Source of the DNA: JAIOTG01 sp964644045
Lineage (GTDB): Bacteria > Patescibacteriota > Patescibacteriia > Patescibacteriales > JAGXOH01
DNA length: 19,710 nucleotides
Direction of reading: 5' to 3'
Assembly: GCA_964644045.1 (NCBI GenBank)
Contig: CAZXUK010000018.1
Span: 1-19,710, forward strand
A program made the position numbers and the translations under genes. Below, piece after piece: positions 1 to 7,359 of this stretch (position 1 is the stretch's first letter; every line of letters begins with the position of its first letter). Below the pieces are notes generated by a model that ran no database searches, was not told the origin of the DNA, and saw only the letters and a program-made list of their open reading frames with translations.

Positions 1-13
1 TTTTATATAATTT

Positions 14-40
14 AAAATCCGGCCAATCGCCGGATTTTTT
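14..40. terminator. Hairpin terminator
   Basis: A 10-bp perfect stem (AAAATCCGGC at 14-23 with GCCGGATTTT at 29-38) has a 5-base loop and a T run at 35-40. It is a good intrinsic terminator on the plus strand for a gene left of the window. It may also stop minus-strand transcription from the ROK gene, although the T run on that side is weaker. Bases 41-194 hold no gene that I can support. Confidence 0.7.
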
Positions 41-194
41 GTTTTTACTTTTTTTGATAAAAAAATCATTACAGCCCTTCGCAAGAAAGGATATAAAGCA
101 GCCGATTTAATTTTTATATTCTGATTTCTAATATCCAATTTCCGATTTTTTTTTATTTTATTACAAATAATTATTAAATCTACATAATAAGTGA

Positions 195-1058
195 TTAATT
201 ACTCTGATCAAATAATAACCCCGCACCCTTGGCCCCCACCATACCCGGCACCTTGGCTTTTAAAATTTTAATATTCTTGGCTTCCGGGTGCATAATTAAT
301 TCCGTAACTATTTTTTTAATTTCCGGAAAAAACAAATCGCTGGAAGCGGTTACCTTTCCTCCGATCACAATCACTTCCGGATCCAAAAGATTAACCACAT
401 TGGCGCAAGCCAAACCCAAATAATAACCCAAATTCTTAAAATCCTGCTCGGCCCGACTATCTCCCCTGTAGGCCTTTTCCGCTAACTCCTCGGCATCGGT
501 TTTAACAATGTTTTGATAAAGTGTTTCCAAATTTTTAGGGGCCTCAACAACCATACGGGCTATTTCGCAAAAACTTTTATGCTGACCATGGTAAATTTCT
601 CCCTCCCTAAACCAACCACTACCCACACTGGTGCCTAGGGTTAAACCGAAAATATTATTATATTTTCTGGCCACCCCCATTTTAGCTTCAGCCAAAACAA
701 AACAATGGGCATCATTATCAATCTTAACAGGCAAATTATATTTTTTTTCCAAACGAGTTACCAAATTTAAGCCGTTCAAAATAGGAAGATTGGGCAGGGT
801 TGTAATTTTATTCTTCTTATAATCATAAAGTCCGGGTATCCCCACGCCTATACCTTTGATTTGGGCTTTTTTTTCCCGCGCAATCTTAATTAAAGGATCA
901 ATTAAAGCCTGAAGCATAATTAAAAAATGCTCGGCATTGTCCTTGGGGGTGGCCAAATCATAACTCTCCACTTCTTTTAAATCGCTGTCCAACAACACCG
1001 CCTTTAAATTGATTCCTCCTATATCCACTCCCAAATAATATTGATTTTTTTCCGTCAT
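195..1058 (-). CDS. ROK-family sugar kinase (glucokinase-like), divergent
   Basis: This 287-residue protein has the ASKHA/ROK layout. It has an N-terminal phosphate loop GVDIGG (10-15), a catalytic-type Asp in KIDNDAH (112-118), an adenosine-side LGTSVGSGW (141-149) and a C-terminal DPEVIVIGG (226-234). ROK proteins are cytoplasmic sugar kinases, for example for glucose, N-acetylmannosamine or fructose, or sugar-responsive repressors. No N-terminal helix-turn-helix is present, so a kinase is favoured. The usual zinc motif (CxCGxxGC) is absent, and the conserved E-I-G-H after the LGTG loop reads CEIAR here (164-168). This makes the substrate uncertain and activity questionable. The start lies 6 bases after the stop of the upstream glycoside-hydrolase-like gene, so the two are probably co-transcribed. 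No Shine-Dalgarno site is visible. Confidence 0.85.
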   Translation of the reverse strand: MTEKNQYYLGVDIGGINLKAVLLDSDLKEVESYDLATPKDNAEHFLIMLQALIDPLIKIAREKKAQIKGIGVGIPGLYDYKKNKITTLPNLPILNGLNLVTRLEKKYNLPVKIDNDAHCFVLAEAKMGVARKYNNIFGLTLGTSVGSGWFREGEIYHGQHKSFCEIARMVVEAPKNLETLYQNIVKTDAEELAEKAYRGDSRAEQDFKNLGYYLGLACANVVNLLDPEVIVIGGKVTASSDLFFPEIKKIVTELIMHPEAKNIKILKAKVPGMVGAKGAGLLFDQSN

Positions 1059-1064
1059 AAATTT

Positions 1065-2093
1065 TTACGGTTTTTTAAATAAGTCCTTGGCTATATTCCA
1101 CATTTCTTCTTCTCCGTTTTTCACCTTTTCCCAATACCAATATTCCACCCCCCAAAGATAAAACTCCTTAAATCCGGCCTGGCGGGCAAATTCCAACATT
1201 TTCCTGAATTTTTCCGGGCTCATGGTCTTTTCCCTTTCTTCTTTTTTTAATTCTTGATAAGGGATCGGGGCCCAAGGCTCGGCTTGAAGCTCGATCACTA
1301 TCCATTTTTTCGGCTCGGCAAACCAATCAGCCACATTTCTCTTAAAATGAAAAAATCCCGGGCCTATGGGGTAATGAACATATCTTTCCAACCTCTCCGA
1401 ATAAGTATCTCTATACATTGTGGTCCCGAAAATGTCCGCGCGGCGGGCGGCCGGAACCCAAGCCGAAAGTTCTCCCGAATCTGTAACCACTATGGGCCGG
1501 GAATCAAGCCGGCGAACCAAAGATATTTCTTTGTCCAAAAAATCCACATTCAAGGAAGGACACCTTCCGAAATAAGAAGACAAGAAGGGTTCGTTTTCCA
1601 CTTGCCAAGCCACAATATTTTCTTCTTCTTTATATCTATTAACCACTCTTTGAATATACTCCAAAGTCTCTTGTTCTCTTTGGGAAGCATCCAATTTGGT
1701 GGCCCAAGAAGGAAAATGGCACTCTGGCCAGCGAGGCAGGCGACCGCCCACGGCTAAAATGATCTCCGCCCCCCTTTCTTGGGCTTTCTTGATCTGCCAA
1801 TCCAGATCTTTAAAATAAAAACTGTTATTCTCCTCTTCTATTTCATTCCAATAAGCGGAAATTCTGATTTTTTTAACCCCCAAATCATCCAAAGTGGCCA
1901 AATAAAGCTCTTTCCAGTCCAGTCCCAAATTTCGGGCTTTAAGTTGGGAAAAAGTAACTCCGTATTCCAATTTTTCTTTTTTGTAAACCTTGCCCCCGCT
2001 TAAAAGAAAAACAATTATAAAAATAACGATTAATCCGCCCAAAAAAATTGAAGTTTTGCGATACTTCTTTAAAAAATTCAATATTGTTTTCAT
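1065..2093 (-). CDS. Membrane-anchored glycoside-hydrolase-fold (TIM-barrel) protein
   Basis: The 342-residue protein has a basic N-terminus followed by one hydrophobic segment (about 16-32), so it is probably anchored with the rest outside the membrane. The main domain resembles clan GH-A beta/alpha barrels of the cellulase, GH5 or GH42 type. The strand motif KKIRISAYWNEIE (74-86) is followed by WQVENEP (163-169), in which Glu168 fits the acid/base. WIVIELQAEPW (264-274) supplies a candidate nucleophile at Glu268 or Glu272, and a final strand FYLWGVEYW lies at 311-319. Substrate and exact GH family cannot be read from sequence alone. The gene lies between a pilin-like gene and a sugar kinase on the same strand. 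A role in breaking down surface or extracellular glycans that feed the kinase is plausible but inferred. It could instead be a binding protein without activity. Confidence 0.75.
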   Translation of the reverse strand: MKTILNFLKKYRKTSIFLGGLIVIFIIVFLLSGGKVYKKEKLEYGVTFSQLKARNLGLDWKELYLATLDDLGVKKIRISAYWNEIEEENNSFYFKDLDWQIKKAQERGAEIILAVGGRLPRWPECHFPSWATKLDASQREQETLEYIQRVVNRYKEEENIVAWQVENEPFLSSYFGRCPSLNVDFLDKEISLVRRLDSRPIVVTDSGELSAWVPAARRADIFGTTMYRDTYSERLERYVHYPIGPGFFHFKRNVADWFAEPKKWIVIELQAEPWAPIPYQELKKEEREKTMSPEKFRKMLEFARQAGFKEFYLWGVEYWYWEKVKNGEEEMWNIAKDLFKKP

Positions 2094-2140
2094 TCAATTT
2101 TTAAATTTTAATTTTAAAATAAGATCGCGTCTCCTATCTA

Positions 2141-2578
2141 TCACCAACTATCATAAGTATCAGTGCTGGCTTCAATCAATTCTTCTATCACAAATTCGGT
2201 AATGGCATAAGCTGCTAATATTATAATCAAACCGATCACTCCATTTTTAATTCTGTCCTTGGCCTTGGAAAGCCTCTCTTCATTTCCTCCGGCTGTCATC
2301 CATTCAAACCCTCCCCAAATTACCAAGACCAAAAAAATTATGGCCAGGAAAGATAAAAAAATCTTTACTACATCTATAGCTATCTCTCTTATATCTTTAG
2401 GTGTCCCGCCACTACCAAACTCATCCGGAATTTGGCCGCTTTCAAACCCTTTTTGCTCCTCTAAATCCAGGGGAGAAGCCTGAACTGTTTTTAAAAAACC
2501 GGTAGAATAATTAAAAGAAAAAAAGAACAACAAAGAAAAAAACAATAAAAAAGAAAAAAATTTTTTCGCTTTTGACAT
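2141..2578 (-). CDS. VirB2/TrbC-like pilin protein (T4SS_pilin type)
   Basis: The 145-residue protein starts with a basic stretch and a strongly hydrophobic segment (7-22). A possible signal-peptidase site follows Val-Gln-Ala (32-34). The mature part has a short acidic linker and two membrane helices (about 70-90 and 112-132). Between them is the diagnostic loop WGGFEWMTAGGNEERLSKAK (88-107), then a basic RIKNGVIG entry into helix 2. This hairpin is the pattern of the pilin-like proteins that are abundant in Patescibacteria and related to type IV secretion pilins. No other secretion gene is visible here. The sequence before the ATG has no Shine-Dalgarno site, and TATAAT-like elements reach to within a few bases of the start, so the mRNA may be leaderless. 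The next gene begins 47 bases after the stop. Confidence 0.8.
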   Translation of the reverse strand: MSKAKKFFSFLLFFSLLFFFSFNYSTGFLKTVQASPLDLEEQKGFESGQIPDEFGSGGTPKDIREIAIDVVKIFLSFLAIIFLVLVIWGGFEWMTAGGNEERLSKAKDRIKNGVIGLIIILAAYAITEFVIEELIEASTDTYDSW

Positions 2579-2586
2579 AGATTATA

Positions 2587-2595
2587 TGTTATAAT
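2587..2595 (+). promoter_or_regulatory. Possible extended -10 promoter upstream of the flippase operon
   Basis: TGTTATAAT is a perfect TGn plus TATAAT extended -10 on the plus strand. It would give a leader of roughly 185 bases before the flippase start at 2786. A TTGACA lies at 2572-2577, but the spacer is only 12 bases, so it is probably not the partner. The same block is nearly palindromic and may also serve the divergent pilin gene. Confidence 0.4.
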
Positions 2596-2621
2596 TAAAG
2601 TACCCCTCAAATCAACAAACA

Positions 2622-2738
2622 AAATCCTTTAAATAATTTGTAATGTTTGTGAAAGGATTTATTAATTCGTCGGGTGAAGTTCTATTTTAAAAAATATCTT
2701 CAATAATTCAAAATTTTAGAAAAAAGAAATTTTCTAAA
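2622..2738 (+). promoter_or_regulatory. Leader with two hairpins between divergent operons
   Basis: Two 9-bp perfect stems lie in the 207-base divergent gap. AAATCCTTT (2622-2630) pairs with AAAGGATTT (2652-2660), with a 21-base loop. TTTAGAAAA (2715-2723) pairs with TTTTCTAAA (2730-2738), with a 6-base loop. If transcription starts near 2600, both would be in the 5' leader of the flippase mRNA. The pairing is seen; any function is inference, since AT-rich DNA makes such stems easily. Confidence 0.3.
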
Positions 2739-2785
2739 CCTATATACCAATTATACCTAAAAATCACCTTAATTTCAATAAGTTT

Positions 2786-4219
2786 ATGAAACTATCAGCC
2801 AAAGTTGCCTACAACACTTTAGTGCAAATTGCCAGTAAATTCATTGCCACAGCCATGGGCTTGGTGGTGGTGGGAATTCTGACCAGATACCTGGGCCAAA
2901 CCGGTTTTGGTAAATATACCACCATAATGGCCTTTCTCTCTCTTTTCGGAATTATAGCCGATTTGGGTTTAACTCTGATAACCGCCCAAATGATCAGCCA
3001 ACCCGGAACGGATAAACAAAGAACTCTTAACAATCTTTTTAGCTTAAGATTTTTTTCTGCTTTAATACTCTTGGGCTTAGCCCCCCTAATTGTTCTGCTT
3101 TTTCCTTATGAAGCGGATGTAAAGTTGGGGGTCTTGATCGGCTCTTTTTCTTTTCTCTTTATATCCCTAAACCAGATTTTAGTGGGCTTTTTCCAAAACC
3201 GCTTGCGTATGGACAAAGTCTCTATTGCCGAGGTTGTGGGGAGAGGGATTCTACTTTTGGGAGTAGCTTTGGTGGCCTACTACAACTGGGGACTCTTGGG
3301 AGCTATGGTGGCCACAGTGGTGGCTAACTTAATAAATTTTCTTTTTCATTTCTTTTTTGCCAGCAAATTTATAAAAATCCGCTTCCGTTTTGATTTTTCT
3401 TATTGGAAAAAAATACTCAAAAAAACCTGGCCCCTGGCCACCACTATTGTCCTTAATTTAATCTATCTAAAAGGAGATATTTTAGTTCTTTCTTTGGTGG
3501 ACTCTCAAAAAGAAGTGGGAATCTACGGAGCCGGCTACAAAGTGATTGATGTAGTGGTTATGATTCCTTTTATTTTTGCGGGTATTATTCTGCCGATCAT
3601 GACCTCTGCCTGGGCGGAAAAAGAAAAAAACAAATTTAAAGAAATTGTGCAAAAAGGTTTTAATTTAATGATTATACTTTCCCTGCCCCTGCTTATAGGA
3701 ACTCAATTTGTCAGCCAAGAAATTATGGAAATAGTGGCAGGAAAAAATTTCAAGGACTCGGGAGAAATCTTGCAAATCTTGGTTTTGGCCGCTCTTTTTA
3801 TTTTCCTGGGAGTTATTTTCAGCCACTTGATCATCGCTATAGATAAACAAAAAAAGGTAATCGGAGCTTATATTTTTACCGGCATCACTTCTTTAATAGG
3901 TTACTTTATTTTTATTCCCAAATATTCTTACCTGGGAGCCGCGTGGATGACGGTTTATAGCGAAGCTTTGATTTTTATTTTAATCTTTTATTACGCCTGG
4001 AAATACACCCGCTTCCTCCCCCGATTTTATTGCTTTCTAAAAGCTTTAATCGCTTCCTTGGCTATGGGAGCGGCACTTTTTTATTTGCCCGCTGATTATT
4101 ATAGTTCGGTTCCGGGATTGGGCTTAACCCTGATAGGGTCGGCTGTTTTTTATTTTATCCTTCTATATTTCTTGGGCGGAATATCCAGGACAGATCTTAA
4201 ATATTTATCCGGGAAATAA
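2786..4219 (+). CDS. Wzx-type flippase (polysaccharide/O-antigen exporter, MOP superfamily)
   Basis: This 477-residue, very hydrophobic protein has about 12-14 predicted membrane helices. The N-terminus shows the family pattern: a helix with small residues, then GILTRYLGQTGFGKYT (29-44), and a second helix with LGLTLITAQMIS. A central basic loop (about 195-212) precedes a helix containing KGDILVLSLV. The C-terminal half contains the repeated GAAWMTVYSEALIF-type helix. Members of the MOP superfamily move lipid-linked sugars across the cytoplasmic membrane. The next gene is a glycosyltransferase that starts 2 bases after this stop, which supports a surface-glycan role. The length is typical of the family. 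No Shine-Dalgarno site precedes the ATG, and the substrate cannot be told. Confidence 0.88.
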   Translation: MKLSAKVAYNTLVQIASKFIATAMGLVVVGILTRYLGQTGFGKYTTIMAFLSLFGIIADLGLTLITAQMISQPGTDKQRTLNNLFSLRFFSALILLGLAPLIVLLFPYEADVKLGVLIGSFSFLFISLNQILVGFFQNRLRMDKVSIAEVVGRGILLLGVALVAYYNWGLLGAMVATVVANLINFLFHFFFASKFIKIRFRFDFSYWKKILKKTWPLATTIVLNLIYLKGDILVLSLVDSQKEVGIYGAGYKVIDVVVMIPFIFAGIILPIMTSAWAEKEKNKFKEIVQKGFNLMIILSLPLLIGTQFVSQEIMEIVAGKNFKDSGEILQILVLAALFIFLGVIFSHLIIAIDKQKKVIGAYIFTGITSLIGYFIFIPKYSYLGAAWMTVYSEALIFILIFYYAWKYTRFLPRFYCFLKALIASLAMGAALFYLPADYYSSVPGLGLTLIGSAVFYFILLYFLGGISRTDLKYLSGK

Positions 4220-4221
4220 TT

Positions 4222-5355
4222 ATGAAAAAAATTTTAATAATAAACTCCTCCAGGCAACCGGCTCAAACTCTAAAAGAACTTTTTCAAGGTTTAACTGAAA
4301 AAGGTTTTTTTCTACGGATTCTTTCCACTCAAGACAAGATTCTTAAACAATTCTCCGGGGATAAAGTTTTTACCCGCAAAATCTTTTTGGGACCAAAAAT
4401 AAACAATTCATCCGGAGCCTTTTTTTTCTTTCTTTTGCTTCCCCTCTTGCTTTTCAGACACCTTTTTTCTTTAATTTATCTTAAATATAAACACAAAGTG
4501 GTCGATGTGGTTTGCTTTAGTTGGAATGAAAAAATTGTTTTTACGCCCCTGGCCAAAATTCTGAGACTAAAAATAATTTGGGTGGAAAAACCGTCATTAA
4601 ACTATATCCGCGCTTCCAAATTCACGATCAGGCTTTTAAAGTCCTTGGCCGTCAACACCAAAATTATTGTTTTTACCCGAGACACCCGCAAAAAATTGGA
4701 AAAACTAAACTTTGGGAAAGCAAATATTAAAAACATTTCCCCGGGCCTTAAAACCGACTTTTTGAAATACCAAGAAAATATTTTCTCCGATTTAGCTAAA
4801 AATTTTGATTCTTATTCTTCGCAAAAATACTTCACTGTCGGGGTTATAAACGATTTACATAAAATTCATCAACTGAAAAACATTTTCCGCGCCCTAAAAC
4901 TCTGTTTAGACAGTTTCCGGGATATACGCCTGGTTATTATTGGTGAAGGCAAGGAAAAAAAACAGGTCTCTTGGCTGGCCCAACAAACCGAAGTGGAAAA
5001 TTATGTTTATCTAATGGGCAAACAAAATTACTCCGGTCGCTGGTGGGAAAATTTTGATGTTTACCTAACCGCCACCAATAAATTTAAATTAAAGAATTTT
5101 GATATTCTTCTCAAAGCTATGTTCGCCTCCCTGCCGGTAATCGCTTTTCAAGGAGAAGGAGTAGAAGAAGTGGTTAAAAATAAAAAAAACGGCCTTTTAA
5201 TTCCGGCCGGTAATCCGGAAATCCTGGCGGAAAAAATCATAAAATTAAAAAAAGATGAAAGTTTGAGAAAAAAACTGGGAGAAAAAGGTAAAAAAACCGT
5301 AGAAGAAAATTTCCTTTTTAAGGAGCAGTTAGAAAGACTTTCTCAAGAATTATAA
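4222..5355 (+). CDS. GT-B glycosyltransferase (GT4-like) with degenerate donor site
   Basis: The 377-residue protein has a Rossmann-like N-terminal half (about 1-180) with a hydrophobic patch at 66-87 that may touch the membrane. The C-terminal half has the GT4 pattern: VGVINDLHKIHQLKNIFRAL (206-225), RLVIIGEG (236-243), NYVYLMGK (260-267), and LKAMFASLPVIA (297-308) followed by GEGVEEVV and NGLLIPAGN. These proteins transfer sugars from nucleotide donors to lipid or glycan acceptors. In the usual E-x7-E donor motif the two positions read Leu290 and Lys298, so both glutamates are missing. The protein may use another donor, be a partner subunit, or be inactive. It is tightly coupled to the flippase (2-base gap) and is followed 4 bases later by the pseudouridine synthase gene. 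Confidence 0.8.
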   Translation: MKKILIINSSRQPAQTLKELFQGLTEKGFFLRILSTQDKILKQFSGDKVFTRKIFLGPKINNSSGAFFFFLLLPLLLFRHLFSLIYLKYKHKVVDVVCFSWNEKIVFTPLAKILRLKIIWVEKPSLNYIRASKFTIRLLKSLAVNTKIIVFTRDTRKKLEKLNFGKANIKNISPGLKTDFLKYQENIFSDLAKNFDSYSSQKYFTVGVINDLHKIHQLKNIFRALKLCLDSFRDIRLVIIGEGKEKKQVSWLAQQTEVENYVYLMGKQNYSGRWWENFDVYLTATNKFKLKNFDILLKAMFASLPVIAFQGEGVEEVVKNKKNGLLIPAGNPEILAEKIIKLKKDESLRKKLGEKGKKTVEENFLFKEQLERLSQEL

Positions 5356-5359
5356 AAAT

Positions 5360-6337
5360 ATGGAAATAAAAATTGACAAACAAAACCAGGGAGAGAGATT
5401 GGATAAATTTTTATCCTCCCTTCTTAAAGATTTATCCCGCAGTCAAATCCAAAAAAAGATTAAATCCGGAGAAATTAAAATAGGGGGACGCGAAGTGCCT
5501 CCTCATTATTTTCTCAGAACAGGAGAGATTATAGAAATAAAAGAAAAGAACGAACAAGAAAAAAACAATAAAATTAAAACAGGAGAAAAACTTTTTAAAA
5601 AAATTAAGGTTATAGCGGAAGAAAAAGATTTTTTGATAATTTACAAGCCGGTGGGCTTGGTGGTCCATTCCGCTCCGGGAGTAAAAGATTTTACTTTAGT
5701 GGATTATTTACTAAAAAAATATCCGGACATTAAAAAAGTGGGCGAAGACTGCGCGCGCTCCGGGCTGGTTCATAGGCTGGACAAGGAAGTAAGCGGTTTA
5801 ATAGTGGTGGCTCGTAACCAGAAAAGTTTTTTAAACTTAAAAAAACAATTCCAGAACCGGGAAGTGGAAAAAGAATATATAGCCTTGGTCCACGGCCAAA
5901 TTGAAAACCAAACCGATACCATTGATTTTCCCATAAAAAGATCAACCAAAGGCTTTAAAATGGCGGCTGTGCCTCATAGTTATCAAGAAAACGAGCAAAT
6001 TAGAGAGGCAAAAACCCACTTGACTGTTTTGGAAAAATATACTAATATTACTCTTATTAAATTAAAAATTGAAACCGGCAGAACCCACCAAATCCGGGTT
6101 CATATGCTCGCCTACGGGCACCCGGTGGTAGGAGATCCGGTTTACAAAATCAAAGGCTCGGAAAGGGGGGATGCCAAGCTCTTTACTCAAAAACAACTGC
6201 CGGCAAGGCTTTACCTGGAAGCTGTGTCTCTAAGTTTTAAAGACTTGTCCGGCCAAAGGAGGAAATTTAAAATTCAAAATCAATTTAAAAAGGAAATGGA
6301 GGAGCTGAATGTCCGAGGGGGAAGTAAAAACAATTAA
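5360..6337 (+). CDS. RluD/RluA-family pseudouridine synthase with S4 domain
   Basis: The 325-residue protein has an N-terminal S4 RNA-binding domain (about 1-60, including GERLDKFL and SRSQIQKKIKSG). A Lys/Glu-rich linker (61-80) leads to the catalytic RluA domain. The signature HRLDKEVSGLIVVA (138-151) contains the catalytic Asp141. YKPVGLVVH (95-103) and TGRTHQIRVHM (239-249) are the other conserved blocks. Enzymes of this family convert uridines in 23S rRNA to pseudouridine; RluD acts on helix 69 and RluC elsewhere. Which site this one modifies cannot be decided. The gene appears to ride in the surface-glycan operon by position only. Its last 29 bases overlap the start of a 54-residue gene in another frame. 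Confidence 0.92.
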   Translation: MEIKIDKQNQGERLDKFLSSLLKDLSRSQIQKKIKSGEIKIGGREVPPHYFLRTGEIIEIKEKNEQEKNNKIKTGEKLFKKIKVIAEEKDFLIIYKPVGLVVHSAPGVKDFTLVDYLLKKYPDIKKVGEDCARSGLVHRLDKEVSGLIVVARNQKSFLNLKKQFQNREVEKEYIALVHGQIENQTDTIDFPIKRSTKGFKMAAVPHSYQENEQIREAKTHLTVLEKYTNITLIKLKIETGRTHQIRVHMLAYGHPVVGDPVYKIKGSERGDAKLFTQKQLPARLYLEAVSLSFKDLSGQRRKFKIQNQFKKEMEELNVRGGSKNN

Positions 6338-6473
6338 AAAAGATAATGAGCCATGTTTTGAATGCTATACTCCCAACTTCATCTGGACGGCTAAAGGATA
6401 TAGCCGGGAAAGGATAGAAGAAGAATTAAAACAAATGGGGATTAGCCACAAAACTATAATTCGTGAAAAATAA
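6309..6473 (+). CDS. Small 54-residue CxxC protein, unknown function
   Basis: An ATG at 6309 opens a 54-codon frame inside the end of the pseudouridine synthase gene. A strong Shine-Dalgarno site, GGAGGAG (6298-6304), sits 4 bases upstream, one of the best in the window. The peptide has a CFEC motif (Cys16, Cys19) followed by an aromatic stretch (YTPNFIW). A charged, helix-like C-terminus with SRERIEEELKQMGI follows. A good terminator begins 14 bases after the stop, so it is the last gene of the operon. The CxxC could bind metal or be redox-active, but a single pair with no second pair is weak evidence. I do not recognise a family. Confidence 0.65.
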   Translation: MSEGEVKTIKKDNEPCFECYTPNFIWTAKGYSRERIEEELKQMGISHKTIIREK

Positions 6474-6487
6474 CAATCTCCTTTGCC

Positions 6488-6516
6488 AAGCCGATACGAG
6501 AGTATCGGCTTTTTTA
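6488..6516 (+). terminator. Strong intrinsic terminator ending the flippase-GT-RluD operon
   Basis: A 10-bp perfect stem, AAGCCGATAC (6488-6497) with GTATCGGCTT (6502-6511), has a GAGA tetraloop and six T from 6510. It lies directly after the 54-residue gene. Confidence 0.9.
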
Positions 6517-6537
6517 TTTATTAATTTTGGCTTAAAA

Positions 6538-6546
6538 TGCTAAAAT
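6538..6546 (+). promoter_or_regulatory. Extended -10 promoter of the sigma-factor remnant (copy 1)
   Basis: TGCTAAAAT lies within the 20-base block 6527-6546. It is placed about 27 bases before the ATG at 6573. A close copy of the block lies at 6704-6725. No clear -35 is present, so it would rely on the TG extension. Confidence 0.55.
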
Positions 6547-6572
6547 TAAAATTTAAAAACTAAATAAATTTT

Positions 6573-6722
6573 ATGCCTGATTCAGACCAAGAAATTATAA
6601 AAGAATACCAAAGCGGGGACAAAAAATTCGGACTTTTGTATAAAAAATATATTAACAAAATATACAAATTTATTTATTTATTACCGAATTTTCTGTTTTT
6701 TATTTGCTTAAAAATGTGCTAA
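6573..6722 (+). pseudogene. Truncated sigma-70/ECF sigma factor remnant
   Basis: The frame starts MPDSDQEIIKEYQSGDKKFG and continues with LLYKKYINKIYKFIY. This is the region-2 start of ECF-type sigma factors, where the usual pattern is DxELIxxYxxGDxxAFxxLYxxYxxxIYxFIY. After about 36 codons it changes to unrelated residues rich in Leu and Phe and stops at 49 residues. No helix -10 binding part or region 4 follows. One residue, the Ala before Phe in GDxxAF, also seems to be missing. The break falls at a TTTATTTATTA string (6673-6683) that also occurs at 6513-6523, just upstream of the gene's own promoter. Loss of most of a sigma-factor gene by recombination or duplication at that string is the simplest reading. 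A functional 49-residue peptide is less likely. Confidence 0.65.
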
Positions 6723-6749
6723 AATCTAAAATACATAAAAATTAAAGGA
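6717..6749 (+). promoter_or_regulatory. Extended -10 promoter (copy 2) and ribosome binding site for pcm
   Basis: TGCTAAAAT (6717-6725) repeats the element before the sigma remnant. It would start a leader of about 20 bases. AAAGGA (6744-6749) lies 5 bases before the pcm ATG at 6755 and is a fair Shine-Dalgarno site. The promoter overlaps the last codons of the remnant. Confidence 0.55.
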
Positions 6750-6754
6750 AAAAA

Positions 6755-7357
6755 ATGAATAAAAAAGAATTATTGGAAAGATTGGCCAAAAAGGGTTTTA
6801 AAGATCCGATTTTAAAAGCTTTTGCCGAGGTAGAAAGGGGAAAATTCTTGCTTCCTGAATACCAAAGATATGCCTATGAAGACGCGGCCCTGCCCATTGG
6901 CCAAGAGCAAACCATTTCCCAGCCCACCACTATTGCTTTTATGCTCACTCTCTTGAATCCCGAAAACGAACAAAAAATTTTAGAAGTGGGTTCGGGCTCG
7001 GGTTATGTCTTGGCTCTTTTGGCCGCCATTACCGAAAACAGCCAAATTTACGGTACGGAAACAATTAAGGAATTTGTCGAGAAAGCCTCTTCCAGATTAA
7101 AAAGCACGGAAAACGTGGAGATTTATCACACGCCCGACTCCTTGGGACTGAAAGAAAAAGCTCCTTTTGACCGCATCTTGGTAAGCGCCTCGGCTGCTAA
7201 AATCCCCCCGGCCCTGCTTGAACAATTAGCAGAAGGAGGAATTATGGTCTGCCCTGTAGAAAAAACAATAGTAAAAATAGAAAAAAGAAATGGCGAAATA
7301 AAAACCGAGGAATATCCCGGTTTTGTTTTTGTCCCTTTGGTTGAATCTAAAAAATAA
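6755..7357 (+). CDS. pcm: Protein-L-isoaspartate O-methyltransferase
   Basis: The 200-residue protein matches PCMT, which uses S-adenosylmethionine to methylate isoaspartyl residues in aged proteins and starts their repair. Seen are the family substrate-site motif IGQEQTISQP (48-57) with small hydrophobic residues before it, and methyltransferase motif I ILEVGSGSGY (75-84). An acidic/Thr motif YGTETI follows, then the post-motif FDRILVSASAAKIPPALLEQL. The length is normal (about 200-215). The gene has its own promoter and a Shine-Dalgarno site. The DNA glycosylase gene begins 2 bases after its stop, so a two-gene damage-repair operon is likely. Confidence 0.92.
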   Translation: MNKKELLERLAKKGFKDPILKAFAEVERGKFLLPEYQRYAYEDAALPIGQEQTISQPTTIAFMLTLLNPENEQKILEVGSGSGYVLALLAAITENSQIYGTETIKEFVEKASSRLKSTENVEIYHTPDSLGLKEKAPFDRILVSASAAKIPPALLEQLAEGGIMVCPVEKTIVKIEKRNGEIKTEEYPGFVFVPLVESKK

Positions 7358-7359
7358 TT

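Noticed and set aside
65..124. Plus-strand frame reading KIITALRKKGYKAADLIFIF
   Set aside because: It looks protein-like but has no start codon, begins after a terminator and an in-frame stop, and has no neighbour to belong to.
1254..1757. 167-residue plus-strand frame inside the glycoside-hydrolase gene
   Set aside because: It is antisense to a well-supported coding region and has no domain or ribosome binding site.
2572..2595. TTGACA plus TATAAT as a standard promoter
   Set aside because: The spacer is 12 bases, too short for normal sigma-70 spacing; only the extended -10 is kept.
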